A stretch of DNA of 64,000 bases from Candidatus Desulfovibrio kirbyi (GCA_013374015.1 BLLL01000009.1:15001-79000); one strand, 5' to 3'. Shown: positions 29,615-38,524, counted from the first letter of the stretch. Numbers and translations: made by a program. Notes: generated by a model not told the origin, from the sequence alone.

Positions 29615-29643
29615 GCTATACGTGAGACAGGGCTGTCTGTCAA
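29615..29643 (-). promoter_or_regulatory. Promoter of the rpsF-rpsR-rplI-dnaB operon
   Basis: Minus strand: TTGACA (29643-29638), 17 bases, TATAGC (29620-29615), 75 bases before the rpsF start. Perfect -35 box and ideal spacing. Confidence 0.75.
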
Positions 29644-29802
29644 GCGGGCGAAACCTGGGAGGCAGGTCAGGCCATGAATCGCTTTAATTGAGCCATTTTG
29701 ACATTGGCCTCCATGGCCACATCGGCAAACGCGAAGGCCTCACCGGGAATTTTCGGGTGAAGTACGAGTTTGGACTTGCCGGCGGCTATCCTGAAGTCCG
29801 CG

Positions 29803-29943
29803 CTAGCGGCTGCCCACGCCCACACTGACAGTCGACTGCCCCCTGGCCTGCACCCAGGCGTTCTGCCCACACGCGCCCAGCAACAGCGTTACCAGCAGTA
29901 ATGCGACCAGACACAGCATGGGCAGGCGCGTTGCGTTACACAT
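29803..29943 (-). CDS. Small putative lipoprotein
   Basis: A 46-residue frame whose ATG overlaps the cysE stop. The leader LCLVALLLVTLLLGAC ends in a lipobox LLGAC; the mature peptide would be about 22 residues (CGQNAWVQARGQSTVSV...). Downstream to 29,667 another frame stays open and ends QLKRFMA, so this could be a longer gene cut by a frameshift. Function unknown. Confidence 0.5.
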   Translation of the reverse strand: MCNATRLPMLCLVALLLVTLLLGACGQNAWVQARGQSTVSVGVGSR

Positions 29944-30862
29944 GCGAATTGTCCTGCAGAATTCTTGCGCCGGGTGGCACATCTTCCGTAACCCAGACGT
30001 TGCCACCGATTATTGCCCCGCGCCCAATGGTAACTCTTCCCAGAATGGTCGCTCCGGAATAGACCGTCACAGCGTCTTCCAGAACAGGATGCCGGGGGAC
30101 GCCCTTGATCAGCGTGCCGTCGGAATTTTTTGGGAAAGAATACGCCCCAAGCGTTACCCCTTGATACAGGCGGCAGTTGCGCCCAAGGATGCAGGTTTCG
30201 CCGATCACAACGCCTGTGCCGTGATCAATAAAAAATTCCTCGCCGATGGACGCGCCCGGATGGATGTCAATGCCTGTGCGCGCGTGGGCCATTTCCGAGA
30301 TGATTCGTGGAATCACGGGTACGTTAAGGGTATAGAGCGCATGCGCGATACGGTGGTGTAGCATAACCCGCAGTGAAGGGTAGCAAAAAATCGTTTCTCC
30401 CGGACTTGTGGCGGCCGGATCGCCTTCATAGGCCGCATTGGCGTCCCCTGCCAGCATCCGGCGGATTTCAGGCAGTTGGTCCATAAAGGCCAGCGCGGCC
30501 TGTTCGCTGTCCGTCTTGCAAGATGTCCTGGCGTTTTTCTGTTTGGAGCAGGCAAAGCAGAAGCCGCGCAGGAGCTGTTCGCTCAACATGCGGTAAATGG
30601 AGTCAAGGTTTGCCGAAAGATGGTAGCGCATGGATTCGCGCCGCATGTTGGCGGAACCGAAATATCCAGGAAAAATTGCGGCTGACAGGCGGCTCATGAT
30701 TCCCTCAAGATCTGTCAGGGACGGCATGGCCGCGCCCTGTGCCGGATTGTGCCAGACAACGTCCAGCGACAGGGGGTTACAAAGACGCGCCACAACAGCG
30801 TCAAGATGCGGCATGCTCACGTCCACAGGTAACGCGTTGCCGGATTTTTTCATGGCATTCAA
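29936..30862 (-). CDS. cysE: Serine O-acetyltransferase
   Basis: The protein is 308 residues. An alpha-helical N-terminal half precedes the left-handed beta-helix: GIDIHPGASIGEEFFIDHGTG, VVIGETCILGRNCRLYQGVTLGA and RHPVLEDAVTVYSGATILGRV, then GGNVWVTEDVPPGA. The catalytic His in FIDHGTG and Asp/His upstream are present. It makes O-acetylserine for cysteine synthesis, the substrate of the cysK product encoded in this window. The length fits the longer bacterial EpsC/CysE group. It starts 16 bases after pyrR. Confidence 0.95.
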   Translation of the reverse strand: MNAMKKSGNALPVDVSMPHLDAVVARLCNPLSLDVVWHNPAQGAAMPSLTDLEGIMSRLSAAIFPGYFGSANMRRESMRYHLSANLDSIYRMLSEQLLRGFCFACSKQKNARTSCKTDSEQAALAFMDQLPEIRRMLAGDANAAYEGDPAATSPGETIFCYPSLRVMLHHRIAHALYTLNVPVIPRIISEMAHARTGIDIHPGASIGEEFFIDHGTGVVIGETCILGRNCRLYQGVTLGAYSFPKNSDGTLIKGVPRHPVLEDAVTVYSGATILGRVTIGRGAIIGGNVWVTEDVPPGARILQDNSHV

Positions 30863-30878
30863 ACTCCGTTAACTCTTT

Positions 30879-31430
30879 TTATCCAGACATGGCAGGCTGA
30901 TCCCGGGAAAGCAGCACAGCATCTTTTCCGTCACGTTCTTTAAGCAGCACATCCACACGTTCGTGGCGGTCGGTTTGGATAAAATGCCCCACGTAGTCGG
31001 CCTGGATGGGCAGTTCGCGGTGGCCGCGGTCAATGAGGACCATAAGTTCCACCGCCTTCGGGCGTCCGTAATCCAGCAGGGCCTCCAGGGCAGCGCGTAC
31101 CGTGCGCCCGCTGAAAAGCACATCATCCACCAGAATGACAAGTTTGTCATTCACAGCGTCGGGAATGCTCGATTCCCCAATCTGCGGTTTGCCTTCAACA
31201 CTTGTCCAGTCGTCACGGTAGAGGTTGATGTCAAGCGTGCCGAATGCGGGGCGGATGCCCGCGCGCGCTTCGATCAGGCCGACAAGGCGGCGCGCCAAAT
31301 CCGCGCCGCGCCGCTGTACGCCCACCAGCATCACCAGAGTGTCCTTGTTGTGACGCTCAACCACCCGTGATGCTAGGTTTTCCAGCGTGCGTGCGATTTC
31401 CGGTTCGTCCAGAAGCGGGAATTCAGCCAT
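30879..31430 (-). CDS. pyrR: PyrR bifunctional pyrimidine regulator / uracil phosphoribosyltransferase
   Basis: The protein is 183 residues. LVILVDDVLFSGRTVRAAL is the PRPP-binding loop and GVQRRGADLARRL and LYRDDW are family marks. In Gram-positive bacteria PyrR binds pyr mRNA to attenuate transcription; elsewhere its uracil phosphoribosyltransferase activity is the sure function. No pyr gene or attenuator is seen next to it here; cysE follows on the same strand. Confidence 0.94.
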   Translation of the reverse strand: MAEFPLLDEPEIARTLENLASRVVERHNKDTLVMLVGVQRRGADLARRLVGLIEARAGIRPAFGTLDINLYRDDWTSVEGKPQIGESSIPDAVNDKLVILVDDVLFSGRTVRAALEALLDYGRPKAVELMVLIDRGHRELPIQADYVGHFIQTDRHERVDVLLKERDGKDAVLLSRDQPAMSG

Positions 31431-31478
31431 AGTGTTCCTCGTGCGTTGTTTGGCTACGCAAATGTGTTTCGTATCATG

Positions 31479-31506
31479 AGTTTACCATTGCTGCAGGCAT
31501 TGTCAA
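31479..31506 (-). promoter_or_regulatory. Candidate promoter of pyrR-cysE
   Basis: Minus strand: TTGACA (31506-31501), 16 bases, TAAACT (31484-31479), 48 bases before the pyrR ATG. Confidence 0.55.
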
Positions 31507-31642
31507 TGAACGGAAGAACTCCACGCCGAAGAACCGCCGCCCGCACCGGAGTAGGTTCATAAAAAAATGCTTGCTCTTTTTCCGGCAACGCGTTAAAAAA
31601 TTCGTTCTCAATCACACACATTCTGGTTGCTGTCTCTGGGTG

Positions 31643-31681
31643 CCGGTTTCTGGCGTTCGGACGTTGTGTCTGCCAGACCGG
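31643..31681 (+). promoter_or_regulatory. rpsB leader hairpin
   Basis: In the 304-base spacer before rpsB, CCGGTTTCTGGC (31643-31654) can pair with GCCAGACCGG (31672-31681), leaving a 2-base bulge and a 17-base loop. S2 leaders in other bacteria carry autoregulatory stems in this position, so an S2-feedback role is possible. The rest of the spacer shows only a weak TTGCTC/TAAAAA promoter candidate near 31,570-31,598. Confidence 0.4.
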
Positions 31682-31734
31682 TTTGGGGCGGATTGCTGGG
31701 CCAGGGTGGAGGCAAACCCTTTGGAGGAGTGAGT

Positions 31735-32532
31735 ATGGCTTATGTCAGCATGAAGCAGATGCTGGAAACCGGCGTGCATTTCGGGCACCAGACCCACCGC
31801 TGGAATCCGAAAATGCGCCCCTATATTTTTGGCGCGCGCAACGGTGTCCATATTATTGACTTGCAGCAGACGGTAAAACTTTTTCGCACAGCCTACGACA
31901 AGGTAGTGGAAACTGTGGCGACTGGCGGCAAGGTGCTTTTTATCGGCACCAAACGCCAGGCTCAGGAGGCGGTGGCTGTCGAGGCGGGTAGGGCAGGACA
32001 GTTTCATGTGACGAACCGCTGGATGGGCGGCACTCTGACAAACTTTGTCACGATCCAGAGAAGTGTGGACCGCTTGAAAAAACTGGAAATCATGTTTGGC
32101 GACGGGGCTATCAACCGCTACCAGAAAAAGGAGAGCCTTTTGCTGGAGAGGGAGATGCGCAAACTTGAAGAAGCGTTGGGCGGCATCAAGAATATGGAGT
32201 GCCTGCCGCAGATTGCCTTTATTATCGACCCGAATCGTGAAGACATTGCCGTGAAGGAATGCCGCAAACTCAGGATACCCATTGTGGCGGTTACAGACAC
32301 GAACTGTGACCCTGATCTTGTTGACTATATTATTCCTGGCAACGACGACGCCATCCGCGCCATCAAGCTTTTTGTGACGGCCTTTGCCGAAGCGTGCTTG
32401 GAAGGTACTGCGATGGGCAAAGACGGCAAAAACAGCATTGAGGACGCGATGCTGTCTGAAGAAATTCCGGATCCGTCTTTGGGCGCGGAACCTGCTCCGG
32501 CCCGTGAAACTGTTCAGGAAATAGCTAGCTGA
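31735..32532 (+). CDS. rpsB: Ribosomal protein uS2
   Basis: The protein is 265 residues from ATG 31735, preceded by [56 protein letters not shown] and [25 protein letters not shown] are the uS2 core. The last ~35 residues ([14 protein letters not shown]) are an acidic tail. It begins the rpsB-tsf pair. Confidence 0.97.
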   Translation: MAYVSMKQMLETGVHFGHQTHRWNPKMRPYIFGARNGVHIIDLQQTVKLFRTAYDKVVETVATGGKVLFIGTKRQAQEAVAVEAGRAGQFHVTNRWMGGTLTNFVTIQRSVDRLKKLEIMFGDGAINRYQKKESLLLEREMRKLEEALGGIKNMECLPQIAFIIDPNREDIAVKECRKLRIPIVAVTDTNCDPDLVDYIIPGNDDAIRAIKLFVTAFAEACLEGTAMGKDGKNSIEDAMLSEEIPDPSLGAEPAPARETVQEIAS

Positions 32533-32558
32533 CTAGCGCGTATTTTTTGGAGAAGACA

Positions 32559-33416
32559 ATGACAATTAGCGCTCAAATGGTAAAAGAACTGCGTGACAAG
32601 ACAGGCGCGGGCATGATGGACTGCAAGAAGGCTCTTGTAGAGGTGGACGGTAATCTGGAAAAAGCAGTGGACTGGCTGCGCCAGAAAGGCATGGCAAAGG
32701 CCGCCAAAAAAACAGGGCGCGCCACATGTGAGGGGCTTGTGACTGTCATGTCAAGCGCGGACGGCAAAAAAACAGCGCTGTCGTCTCTCCTGTGCGAGAC
32801 GGATTTTGTTGCCCGCGGGGAGCAGTTCAAGGCAATGGCCGCCGGCGTTACAAAGACCGTGCTGGACAACAACCCTGCGGACAGTGACGCCCTGCAGGCG
32901 CTTGTGGGCGAAGAACTGACCCAGCTCATCGCCTCGGTCGGCGAAAATATGCAGGTGGGCAAATTTGTTTGCCACACACGCGCTTCAGATGCGGAAGGGG
33001 TTGGACAGTATGTGCATGCCAACAGCAAAATCGGCGCACTGGTGTATTTTACCTGCGGTCTTGCGGCAAGTGGGACGACGGATGCAGTGCTGGAACTGGG
33101 TAAAAATCTGGCCATGCAGGTGACGGCTGCCAGCCCTATGGCTCTGGACGCTTCAAGCCTTGACGCGGCGGCTATGGAGCGTGAGCGCGAGGTGTACCGC
33201 AAAAAAGCTCTGGAAGACGGCAAACCGGCAAATATTGTGGACAAAATCGCTGACGGTGCGGTAAAAAAATTCCAGAAGGAAGTGTGCCTGCTGGATCAGC
33301 CCTATATCCGCGACGACAAAAAAAGCGTGAGCGATGTGGTGCGTGAAGTGGCCAAAGTTGTGAACGACACCATAACGGTGACGGGTTTTACGCGAATAGG
33401 GCTTGACATTCGCTAA
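32559..33416 (+). CDS. tsf: Elongation factor Ts
   Basis: The protein is 285 residues from ATG 32559, with GGAG seven bases upstream. The N-terminal MVKELRDKTGAGMMDCKKAL and the core LLCETDFVAR are diagnostic. It catalyses nucleotide exchange on EF-Tu. The spacing to rpsB (26 bases) is normal. No strong terminator follows before the foreign-looking segment at 33.4 kb. Confidence 0.97.
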   Translation: MTISAQMVKELRDKTGAGMMDCKKALVEVDGNLEKAVDWLRQKGMAKAAKKTGRATCEGLVTVMSSADGKKTALSSLLCETDFVARGEQFKAMAAGVTKTVLDNNPADSDALQALVGEELTQLIASVGENMQVGKFVCHTRASDAEGVGQYVHANSKIGALVYFTCGLAASGTTDAVLELGKNLAMQVTAASPMALDASSLDAAAMEREREVYRKKALEDGKPANIVDKIADGAVKKFQKEVCLLDQPYIRDDKKSVSDVVREVAKVVNDTITVTGFTRIGLDIR

Positions 33417-33740
33417 TGTATTGAAATCATCTGCCAAACACCATTCTTTGCCCACCGCATGAATCTTTTTATGAGCTTGTGATATATTACAAGCATTGGA
33501 GGATTCTTTAGCAGATTTACCTTCTTTTATATTTTTCAACTAATGCCTATAAAATCGGTTCTGTGGAGTCAGAAAGGTGTTTTAAGGGCAGCCTGACAAG
33601 AGAAAATACGCTAAAAACAGCTAAAATTGTTCAATCAATGGAATCATTTCTTTTTGTCCGATTTTGTTGTAACTACCTAACGGTCGTCCGCACGTTCGCT
33701 GAAGGACTGTCAAACTCAACGACAAATAGGGATAACAACA
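33417..33740. other. AT-rich spacer with an 18-base imperfect dyad
   Basis: No gene is seen in these 324 bases. CTTGTGATATATTACAAG at 33476-33493 is a near-perfect dyad (two mismatching positions) that could be an operator of a Crp/Fnr-type or other dimeric regulator. GGAGG at 33497-33501 is not followed by a usable start. The composition drops in GC compared with tsf, marking the edge of an acquired segment. Confidence 0.45.
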
Positions 33741-34235
33741 ATGCCAACAAAACGCCAATGGGCTCTATCGATTCTCATCCTACCGATGAATGTTCTTATC
33801 TTCATTCCGTCAGTCATCCTTTGGCTGACTGACCACCAATGGAGGACAAACCATACGTTACCGCTTACAATCGGATGCATACTGTTGCTTTTGGGGCTAG
33901 GGTTAGCCGCATGGACGATGCGTCTGTTTCACTCTATCGGACAAGGAACGGCGGCTCCTTGGGACCCGCCCCGATGCTTTGTCGTGGCCGGTCCTTATTG
34001 CCATGTCCGCAACCCCATGTTGTCCAGCGTGTTCATTATGCAGGCCGCTGAGGCACTTCTGCTGAATTCATGGGCAATCGCCATCTTCCTTGTCATCTTT
34101 GTCTTCGGCAATATGCTCTACTTCCCGCTTGTGGAAGAAAAAACGCTGGAGAAACGTTTTGGTGACGCCTATCGGGAATACAAACGGAATGTCCCACGAT
34201 GGATACCGCGTTTACGCCCTTGGCACACAGCATAA
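33741..34235 (+). CDS. Isoprenylcysteine carboxyl methyltransferase-family membrane protein
   Basis: The protein is 164 residues with about four hydrophobic segments (ILILPMNVLIFIPSVILWL; LTIGCILLLLGLGLAAW). GPYCHVRNPMLSSVFI and the C-terminal EEKTLEKRFGDAYREYKRNVPRWIP are the ICMT/PEMT-like signature that binds S-adenosylmethionine near the membrane. Bacterial members methylate lipids or unknown small substrates. It sits in a segment with lower GC, between tsf and a broken integrase, so it was probably acquired with that element. Confidence 0.85.
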   Translation: MPTKRQWALSILILPMNVLIFIPSVILWLTDHQWRTNHTLPLTIGCILLLLGLGLAAWTMRLFHSIGQGTAAPWDPPRCFVVAGPYCHVRNPMLSSVFIMQAAEALLLNSWAIAIFLVIFVFGNMLYFPLVEEKTLEKRFGDAYREYKRNVPRWIPRLRPWHTA

Positions 34236-34259
34236 TGGGGATAATGACATATCAGAAAC

Positions 34260-34669
34260 ATTTCCGAACGGAGTTGAGGGTTGCATAAGGAAACGACTAT
34301 TCCCCGTGTACTGACGCAGATCTTCAAGGATACTCACAACCTGACTTGCCAGTGGGACGATGTGCAGTTGACGCATTTTCATACGCGCGGCACAGGGATA
34401 CGCCTTCAACCGCAGCGATATCAAACTCTATCCACTCTGCCCGGCGCAATTTCCCAGGGCGCAAGAGACAGCGCAGCGCGTACAATGATGTTGCCCGTGT
34501 AGGCATCAATAATAGAAAAACGCTTCTCTTTTTCGGCAAAGCGATATTTGAGCCGCCAATATTTGCTACCGATGGGGGCAACTTCCAAATACAGCCCCTG
34601 ACCGTCGAACAGTTTGTATGCCTTTTCTTTTGGCTTGGCAGAACGAATTGCGGAATCAGACAGAGACAT
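34260..34669 (-). pseudogene. Broken P4-type phage integrase
   Basis: The N-terminus from ATG 34669 (MSLSDSAIRSAKPKEKAYKLFDGQGLYLEV) is the DUF4102 arm-binding domain of P4-type integrases. It then jumps: LRPGKLRRAEWIEFDI, the first catalytic-domain block, is in another frame near 34,440, and RQLHIVPLASQVVSILEDL, a later block, is in a third frame near 34,360. More than 150 residues, including the RHR-Tyr core, are missing. The gene is therefore dead by deletion plus at least two frameshifts. Its start faces tRNA-Lys 163 bases away, the usual arrangement for an element inserted at a tRNA 3' end. Confidence 0.85.
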
Positions 34670-34780
34670 TGGGGGCATCCATTTTTTAGATATTCCACAT
34701 GCCCCACAAAAATGCCCCCCTTTTCGTGGCATGTCAATGTATTTTTGCAACCTTATGGAACTGTAAAAACCCGTAAAAAC

Positions 34781-34817
34781 AAAGCCCCGTAAGACCTTTT
34801 GGGCTTTACGGGACTTT
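34781..34817 (-). terminator. Terminator after tRNA-Lys
   Basis: Arms 34781-34793 and 34804-34817 pair with one mismatch. On the minus strand the stem is followed by TTTGTTTTTA. It begins 15 bases past the tRNA end. Confidence 0.7.
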
Positions 34818-34831
34818 ATGAAATCATGGGT

Positions 34832-34907
34832 TGGTGGGTCGTGCGGGGATCGAACCTGCGACTCTCTGCTTAAAAGGCAGATACTCTACCTACTGAGTTA
34901 ACGACCC
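34832..34907 (-). tRNA. tRNA-Lys (TTT)
   Basis: Seventy-six bases with an encoded CCA. The acceptor arms GGGTCGT and ACGACCC pair, the anticodon stem TCTGC/GCAGA holds the loop CTTTTAA with anticodon TTT, and GGTTCGATCC is the T-loop. It is the likely insertion site of the degraded integrase element to its left. Confidence 0.97.
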
Positions 34908-34916
34908 GAATCACAG

Positions 34917-34946
34917 TTACTAGGCGCAAAGCTGTCCGGTTGTCAA
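34917..34946 (-). promoter_or_regulatory. Candidate promoter of tRNA-Lys
   Basis: Minus strand: TTGACA (34946-34941), 18 bases, TAGTAA (34922-34917), ten bases before the tRNA. The -10 box is weak. Confidence 0.5.
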
Positions 34947-34955
34947 ATGCACCCT

Positions 34956-35099
34956 CTAAAGGCTGTTGTTGCGCTTCTTTTTCATCGGGTACAGCAGTGT
35001 GTTCCAAAAAACCACATAGATCGGCAAGATCAAAAACATTAGGATATATGCCCAGTTTTTACTGTACAAAAAGTATTCATAAAAAATATGAAATTCCAT
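34956..35099 (-). CDS. nhcD: Small membrane subunit NhcD/HmcD-type
   Basis: A 47-residue protein with GGAGGAG six bases before its ATG. It has one hydrophobic helix (WAYILMFLILPIYVVFW) and a basic end (PMKKKRNNSL). The size and position after the NrfD-like gene match HmcD/NhcD, a small membrane partner of the nine-haem cytochrome complex. It starts 11 bases after the nhcC stop. Confidence 0.8.
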   Translation of the reverse strand: MEFHIFYEYFLYSKNWAYILMFLILPIYVVFWNTLLYPMKKKRNNSL

Positions 35100-35110
35100 A
35101 GCGGCTCCTC

Positions 35111-36325
35111 CTAGTGGGCGTCCTTGAAGTCGGGATGTTCATAGAGCACCGGCATGTGGTAAACGATAAAGCGGTATGCCGTCACAACCATGGTTACCAC
35201 AAAGACGGAGATACATATTTCCCAAATGCTCGGGAAATAGCGCTCTGCGGAGGGCAGCGCATAATTGAAAGCAATCATGGACACATTGAAGCGGTTGAGC
35301 ACTATGCCCAACACCGTATTGGCGGCGGCAAAGCGGCAGAGTTTGAGATTGCGTTCCCTGGAACCCTTGGCATAGAGCAAGGCGGGCATGAGGATGAAGA
35401 AGAGCATTTCCACCAGCCACCACAGACCGTAACCGGAAACAAGATAGGGCAGATTTGCCTGTACCAGCATATCTGTGAACTTGATCATGAAATAGGCAAA
35501 CAGTATGAACGACGCCGCTTTGGAGAAACTGAAAACAATTTCGTCGGCTTCCCGCAGATGAGTTGCGTCCATATAATGATGGACGCCCTTGTGGGCGAAC
35601 ATGCCTTCAAAAATAACCATGGACGCTCCCGCAGCCATGGAACTTACAAAAAAGAACATGGGCATAAAGGGCGAATACCAGAGCGGGTGCACTTTGCCGG
35701 GCGCGATCAGGTACAGCGCGCCAAGAGAGGATTGGTGCAGGGTGGAAAGCGTCACGCCAAAGATAGTCAAAATAATGGTGCAGCGGATGACCAGCTTGCG
35801 CCAGTTAAGAAGGAAGGGGAATTTGCCGGCGAGCCATTCCATGGGTGCGATGGAAAATTCCACAAAAAGCACTGTCAGATACGTGGCCACACACAGGCCA
35901 ACTTCAAAAAGCACGGATGTCGTGCCGGGGAAAAAAAACATGTACGGCAGGCGCAGAGGGTGACCAAGGTCATACAAAAGGGCAATGACAACAAAGGCAT
36001 AGCCGAGAAAGGCCGTTGTCACGGCAGGGCGCACAGCCGAATGAAAGTGCTTCATGCCCATGACATAACAACCCACAGTGGTAAAATAGCCGCCCGCGGC
36101 CAAACATACGCCGCAGAGCAGGTCAAAGCCGATCCACATGCCCCAAGGCTGTACATCGGAAAGATTGGTGACAGAGCCGATGCCCTGGGTAAAACGGATG
36201 ACCGTAATGATTAAACCCACCGCCAGTATGACCGCAGTGACAAGGTTGCCCGGCCGACGCAACGAAAATTCGCCGAGGTTGAACAGTTTGTCTTTTGTGG
36301 GAATGATAATGTTGTGGTGTGCCAT
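35111..36325 (-). CDS. nhcC: NrfD/HmcC-type quinone-interacting membrane subunit
   Basis: The protein is 404 residues with about ten hydrophobic segments in the NrfD/PsrC layout. FSLRRPGNLVTAVIL, QPWGMWIGFDLLCGVCLAAGG and the second-half FFVSSMAAGASMVIFE are typical of HmcC-like proteins. It is thought to exchange electrons with the quinone pool and pass them to the iron-sulfur subunit and the periplasmic cytochrome. It is the third gene of the nhc operon; spacing to nhcB is 16 bases. Confidence 0.9.
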   Translation of the reverse strand: MAHHNIIIPTKDKLFNLGEFSLRRPGNLVTAVILAVGLIITVIRFTQGIGSVTNLSDVQPWGMWIGFDLLCGVCLAAGGYFTTVGCYVMGMKHFHSAVRPAVTTAFLGYAFVVIALLYDLGHPLRLPYMFFFPGTTSVLFEVGLCVATYLTVLFVEFSIAPMEWLAGKFPFLLNWRKLVIRCTIILTIFGVTLSTLHQSSLGALYLIAPGKVHPLWYSPFMPMFFFVSSMAAGASMVIFEGMFAHKGVHHYMDATHLREADEIVFSFSKAASFILFAYFMIKFTDMLVQANLPYLVSGYGLWWLVEMLFFILMPALLYAKGSRERNLKLCRFAAANTVLGIVLNRFNVSMIAFNYALPSAERYFPSIWEICISVFVVTMVVTAYRFIVYHMPVLYEHPDFKDAH

Positions 36326-36341
36326 TTACTTATCCCCTCCC

Positions 36342-37418
36342 CTATGACCGCAGGGGCCGTTCACAGACTTTTAAAGCGTCTGAAGCCGCCTGGCGGACAG
36401 TGTCAGCCGCGGCCGGCCCGTGGGTTTCAGCAACTTTGTTCGCAGCTGTGTTGACGACATAACTTATATCGTTTTTGACCTCTCTGGCGACCGCTTCTTT
36501 TTCAGCCTCATGGATGGCATCGCGGCGTTTGCTTATGGCGTAAGCGCCACCGAACAGCACAGGCCAGAAGGCGACTATCATGGGCACAGCGCCCAGAGCG
36601 CCGTATGTAAGCTCGCCTATCGGGCGGTTACCCAGATGCGTATCGAGGTCAAGGGGATGCAGATCGTGGGCAGGATTGGCCGAAGCCGCCGTTGCCGTGC
36701 CCGATGCAGGGGCAAGCGTTATCCATGCCGTGCCGCCAGCATCCCATTCCCCATAAATATAGTCTACATACTTCCCGGGACTTTTCCGCATGCGACTACG
36801 CGCAACCTTGATCAGATCGCTGCGCTTGCCGAATGTCAGGGCATCCATGGGGCATGCCTCTATACAGCCGGGGAGTTTGCCTTCTTTCATGCGAGGCGCG
36901 CAGAAGGTGCATTTCATCACCAGCGGATCAAAGGCGTCATCGTACTGGAAGCCCGGCATATAAAAAGGACAGGCTATCATGCAGTAGCGGCAGCCCACGC
37001 ACTGTGTGCCGTCGTAAGCCACACTGCCGTCCGGCTGTTTCTGGAAGCATTTTGCAAAGCAGGCGGCGGCGCAGGCCGGATCGTTACAGTGGAAGCATTG
37101 TAATTTCCGGAAAACAGGTTTGCCGTGCACCACATATTTGTTGACGACAGTCCATTCCCTGGCCGAAGTACGGCGACGGGTTGCGCAGACTGAAAGATCG
37201 TCAAAAGATTTTTGAGGTTTCGGCAGATTGTTGACCTGGTTACAGGCGGCTTCGCACTGGCGGCAGCCGATGCAGCGGGTTGTGTCGTGCAGTACGCCGT
37301 AGCTTCCCTCATAATAAGGGAAGGAATGCGTCCCTCCGGCCTTTGCCTCACGGGCTGTGCTCAATGCTGAAACCACGCCCGCACTGCCAAGAATAGACAG
37401 AAATTTTCTGCGATTCAT
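36342..37418 (-). CDS. nhcB: Tat-exported 4Fe-4S ferredoxin subunit NhcB/HmcB-type
   Basis: The protein is 358 residues. The N-terminus MNRRKFLSILGSAGVVSAL is a twin-arginine signal. Four Cys-rich motifs (CIGCRQCEAACNQ, CFHCNDPACAAAC, CVGCRYCMIACP, CTFC...CIEACP) bind four cubane clusters, as in DmsB/NrfC-type proteins. A single hydrophobic segment near residue 285 (VPMIVAFWPVLFGGAYAI) anchors it to the membrane, leaving the clusters in the periplasm. It bridges the cytochrome NhcA and the membrane subunit NhcC. Confidence 0.93.
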   Translation of the reverse strand: MNRRKFLSILGSAGVVSALSTAREAKAGGTHSFPYYEGSYGVLHDTTRCIGCRQCEAACNQVNNLPKPQKSFDDLSVCATRRRTSAREWTVVNKYVVHGKPVFRKLQCFHCNDPACAAACFAKCFQKQPDGSVAYDGTQCVGCRYCMIACPFYMPGFQYDDAFDPLVMKCTFCAPRMKEGKLPGCIEACPMDALTFGKRSDLIKVARSRMRKSPGKYVDYIYGEWDAGGTAWITLAPASGTATAASANPAHDLHPLDLDTHLGNRPIGELTYGALGAVPMIVAFWPVLFGGAYAISKRRDAIHEAEKEAVAREVKNDISYVVNTAANKVAETHGPAAADTVRQAASDALKVCERPLRS

Positions 37419-37433
37419 ATAGTATTCTCCGTA

Positions 37434-38423
37434 CTAGTCGGTGCGCTGCGGAGCGCGTGGCTTATGGCATGTGACGCACGATGTGTCGATGGGCCTGGCA
37501 ACCTGCATAGCCCTGTGACAGCTCATACATTGCAGGTGGTAGGCGGCTTTGAGGCTCGTGCGTTCAGGCTGATTCGGGTCAATGGTCGATTTATGACAAC
37601 TGCCGCATTTTGGAGGCGTTGCGGACAGAGGCGCGTTGTGGTGGCAGGTGGCGCAAAGGGTTTCCGGTTGCGTGTGGAAGGCCTGTGCCAGCTTGTTGTC
37701 CTTGAGTTTTTCCATGATGGATTCAACATGGCGGCGGTGCGCGAACAAGTTCGACTCAAATTTGTCGGCAATCTCCCCGATGTAGACTTTATAGGGGCCG
37801 TCCTCGGGCGTGAGATGGCTGACAGACTTTTGCGCGGACATGGTTTCAGCGGCCAGCGCCACTTTGTCCTTGTCTGGCAAGACACCGGCGCTGCCCTGCT
37901 GCATCTGCGCCTTTGTTATGGAAGGAGTCATGTTATGACAGGGGGCGCAGTAGGATGTTTTGCGCGTAGCATGTGCGACACTGACAATACTGTGGCATCC
38001 CGCGCATTCACGTTGCGCAAGCTGCTGCTGATGACAGCTCACACAGCTTTGCGGCGTAGGCTCGCCCTTGGGGCGCTTTGCGACAACAGGCGTGTGCATG
38101 GCCTTGGTGAGCGTGATAAAGTTGCCTTCCGCCTTGCCTTCCATAGTGTGGCATGTGGTACATGCCTTTGTTTCACCGGTGTGATGACAGGACAGACAGT
38201 TATCAATTTTCTTTTCGTGAACAAGATGATTGAAAACAGTTGGTCTCATGCCAACGCCCGCTGAATTGGGCTTTTCGCCGACAGGAAAGATGATCCTGGT
38301 CGGCGAGACGTTGTAGTCCACAACTTCCTGGGCGGGCGCCGCCAGCGCCTCCCGGGTTGTCAGACACGCCGCGCTGAGCATGGCAACCGCCGCCAGCAGA
38401 AGCAGTGTTGTGCCGTTCCTCAT
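37434..38423 (-). CDS. nhcA: Nine-haem cytochrome c
   Basis: About 329 residues from ATG 38423 (AAGGA site); an ATG six codons earlier is possible. A signal peptide ends around residue 28 (REALA/AP). I count exactly nine CxxCH haem sites: CLSCH, CTTCH, CVSCH, CAGCH, CAPCH, CATCH, CGSCH, CMSCH and CVTCH, with many extra His for axial ligands. This equals the nine-haem cytochrome of Desulfovibrio desulfuricans (two tetrahaem c3-like domains and an isolated haem). It takes electrons from periplasmic hydrogenase/cytochrome c3 and passes them to the membrane complex. Confidence 0.95.
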   Translation of the reverse strand: MRNGTTLLLLAAVAMLSAACLTTREALAAPAQEVVDYNVSPTRIIFPVGEKPNSAGVGMRPTVFNHLVHEKKIDNCLSCHHTGETKACTTCHTMEGKAEGNFITLTKAMHTPVVAKRPKGEPTPQSCVSCHQQQLAQRECAGCHSIVSVAHATRKTSYCAPCHNMTPSITKAQMQQGSAGVLPDKDKVALAAETMSAQKSVSHLTPEDGPYKVYIGEIADKFESNLFAHRRHVESIMEKLKDNKLAQAFHTQPETLCATCHHNAPLSATPPKCGSCHKSTIDPNQPERTSLKAAYHLQCMSCHRAMQVARPIDTSCVTCHKPRAPQRTD

Positions 38424-38524
38424 GTGTTTGTCCTTTTGCATACAGGCAGTAGTTCATAGAGAATGTTTGCCCTGTACACATTGACAGAAAGCGTTGGCGT
38501 TGGGGCAAACGCACTACCTTTTCA

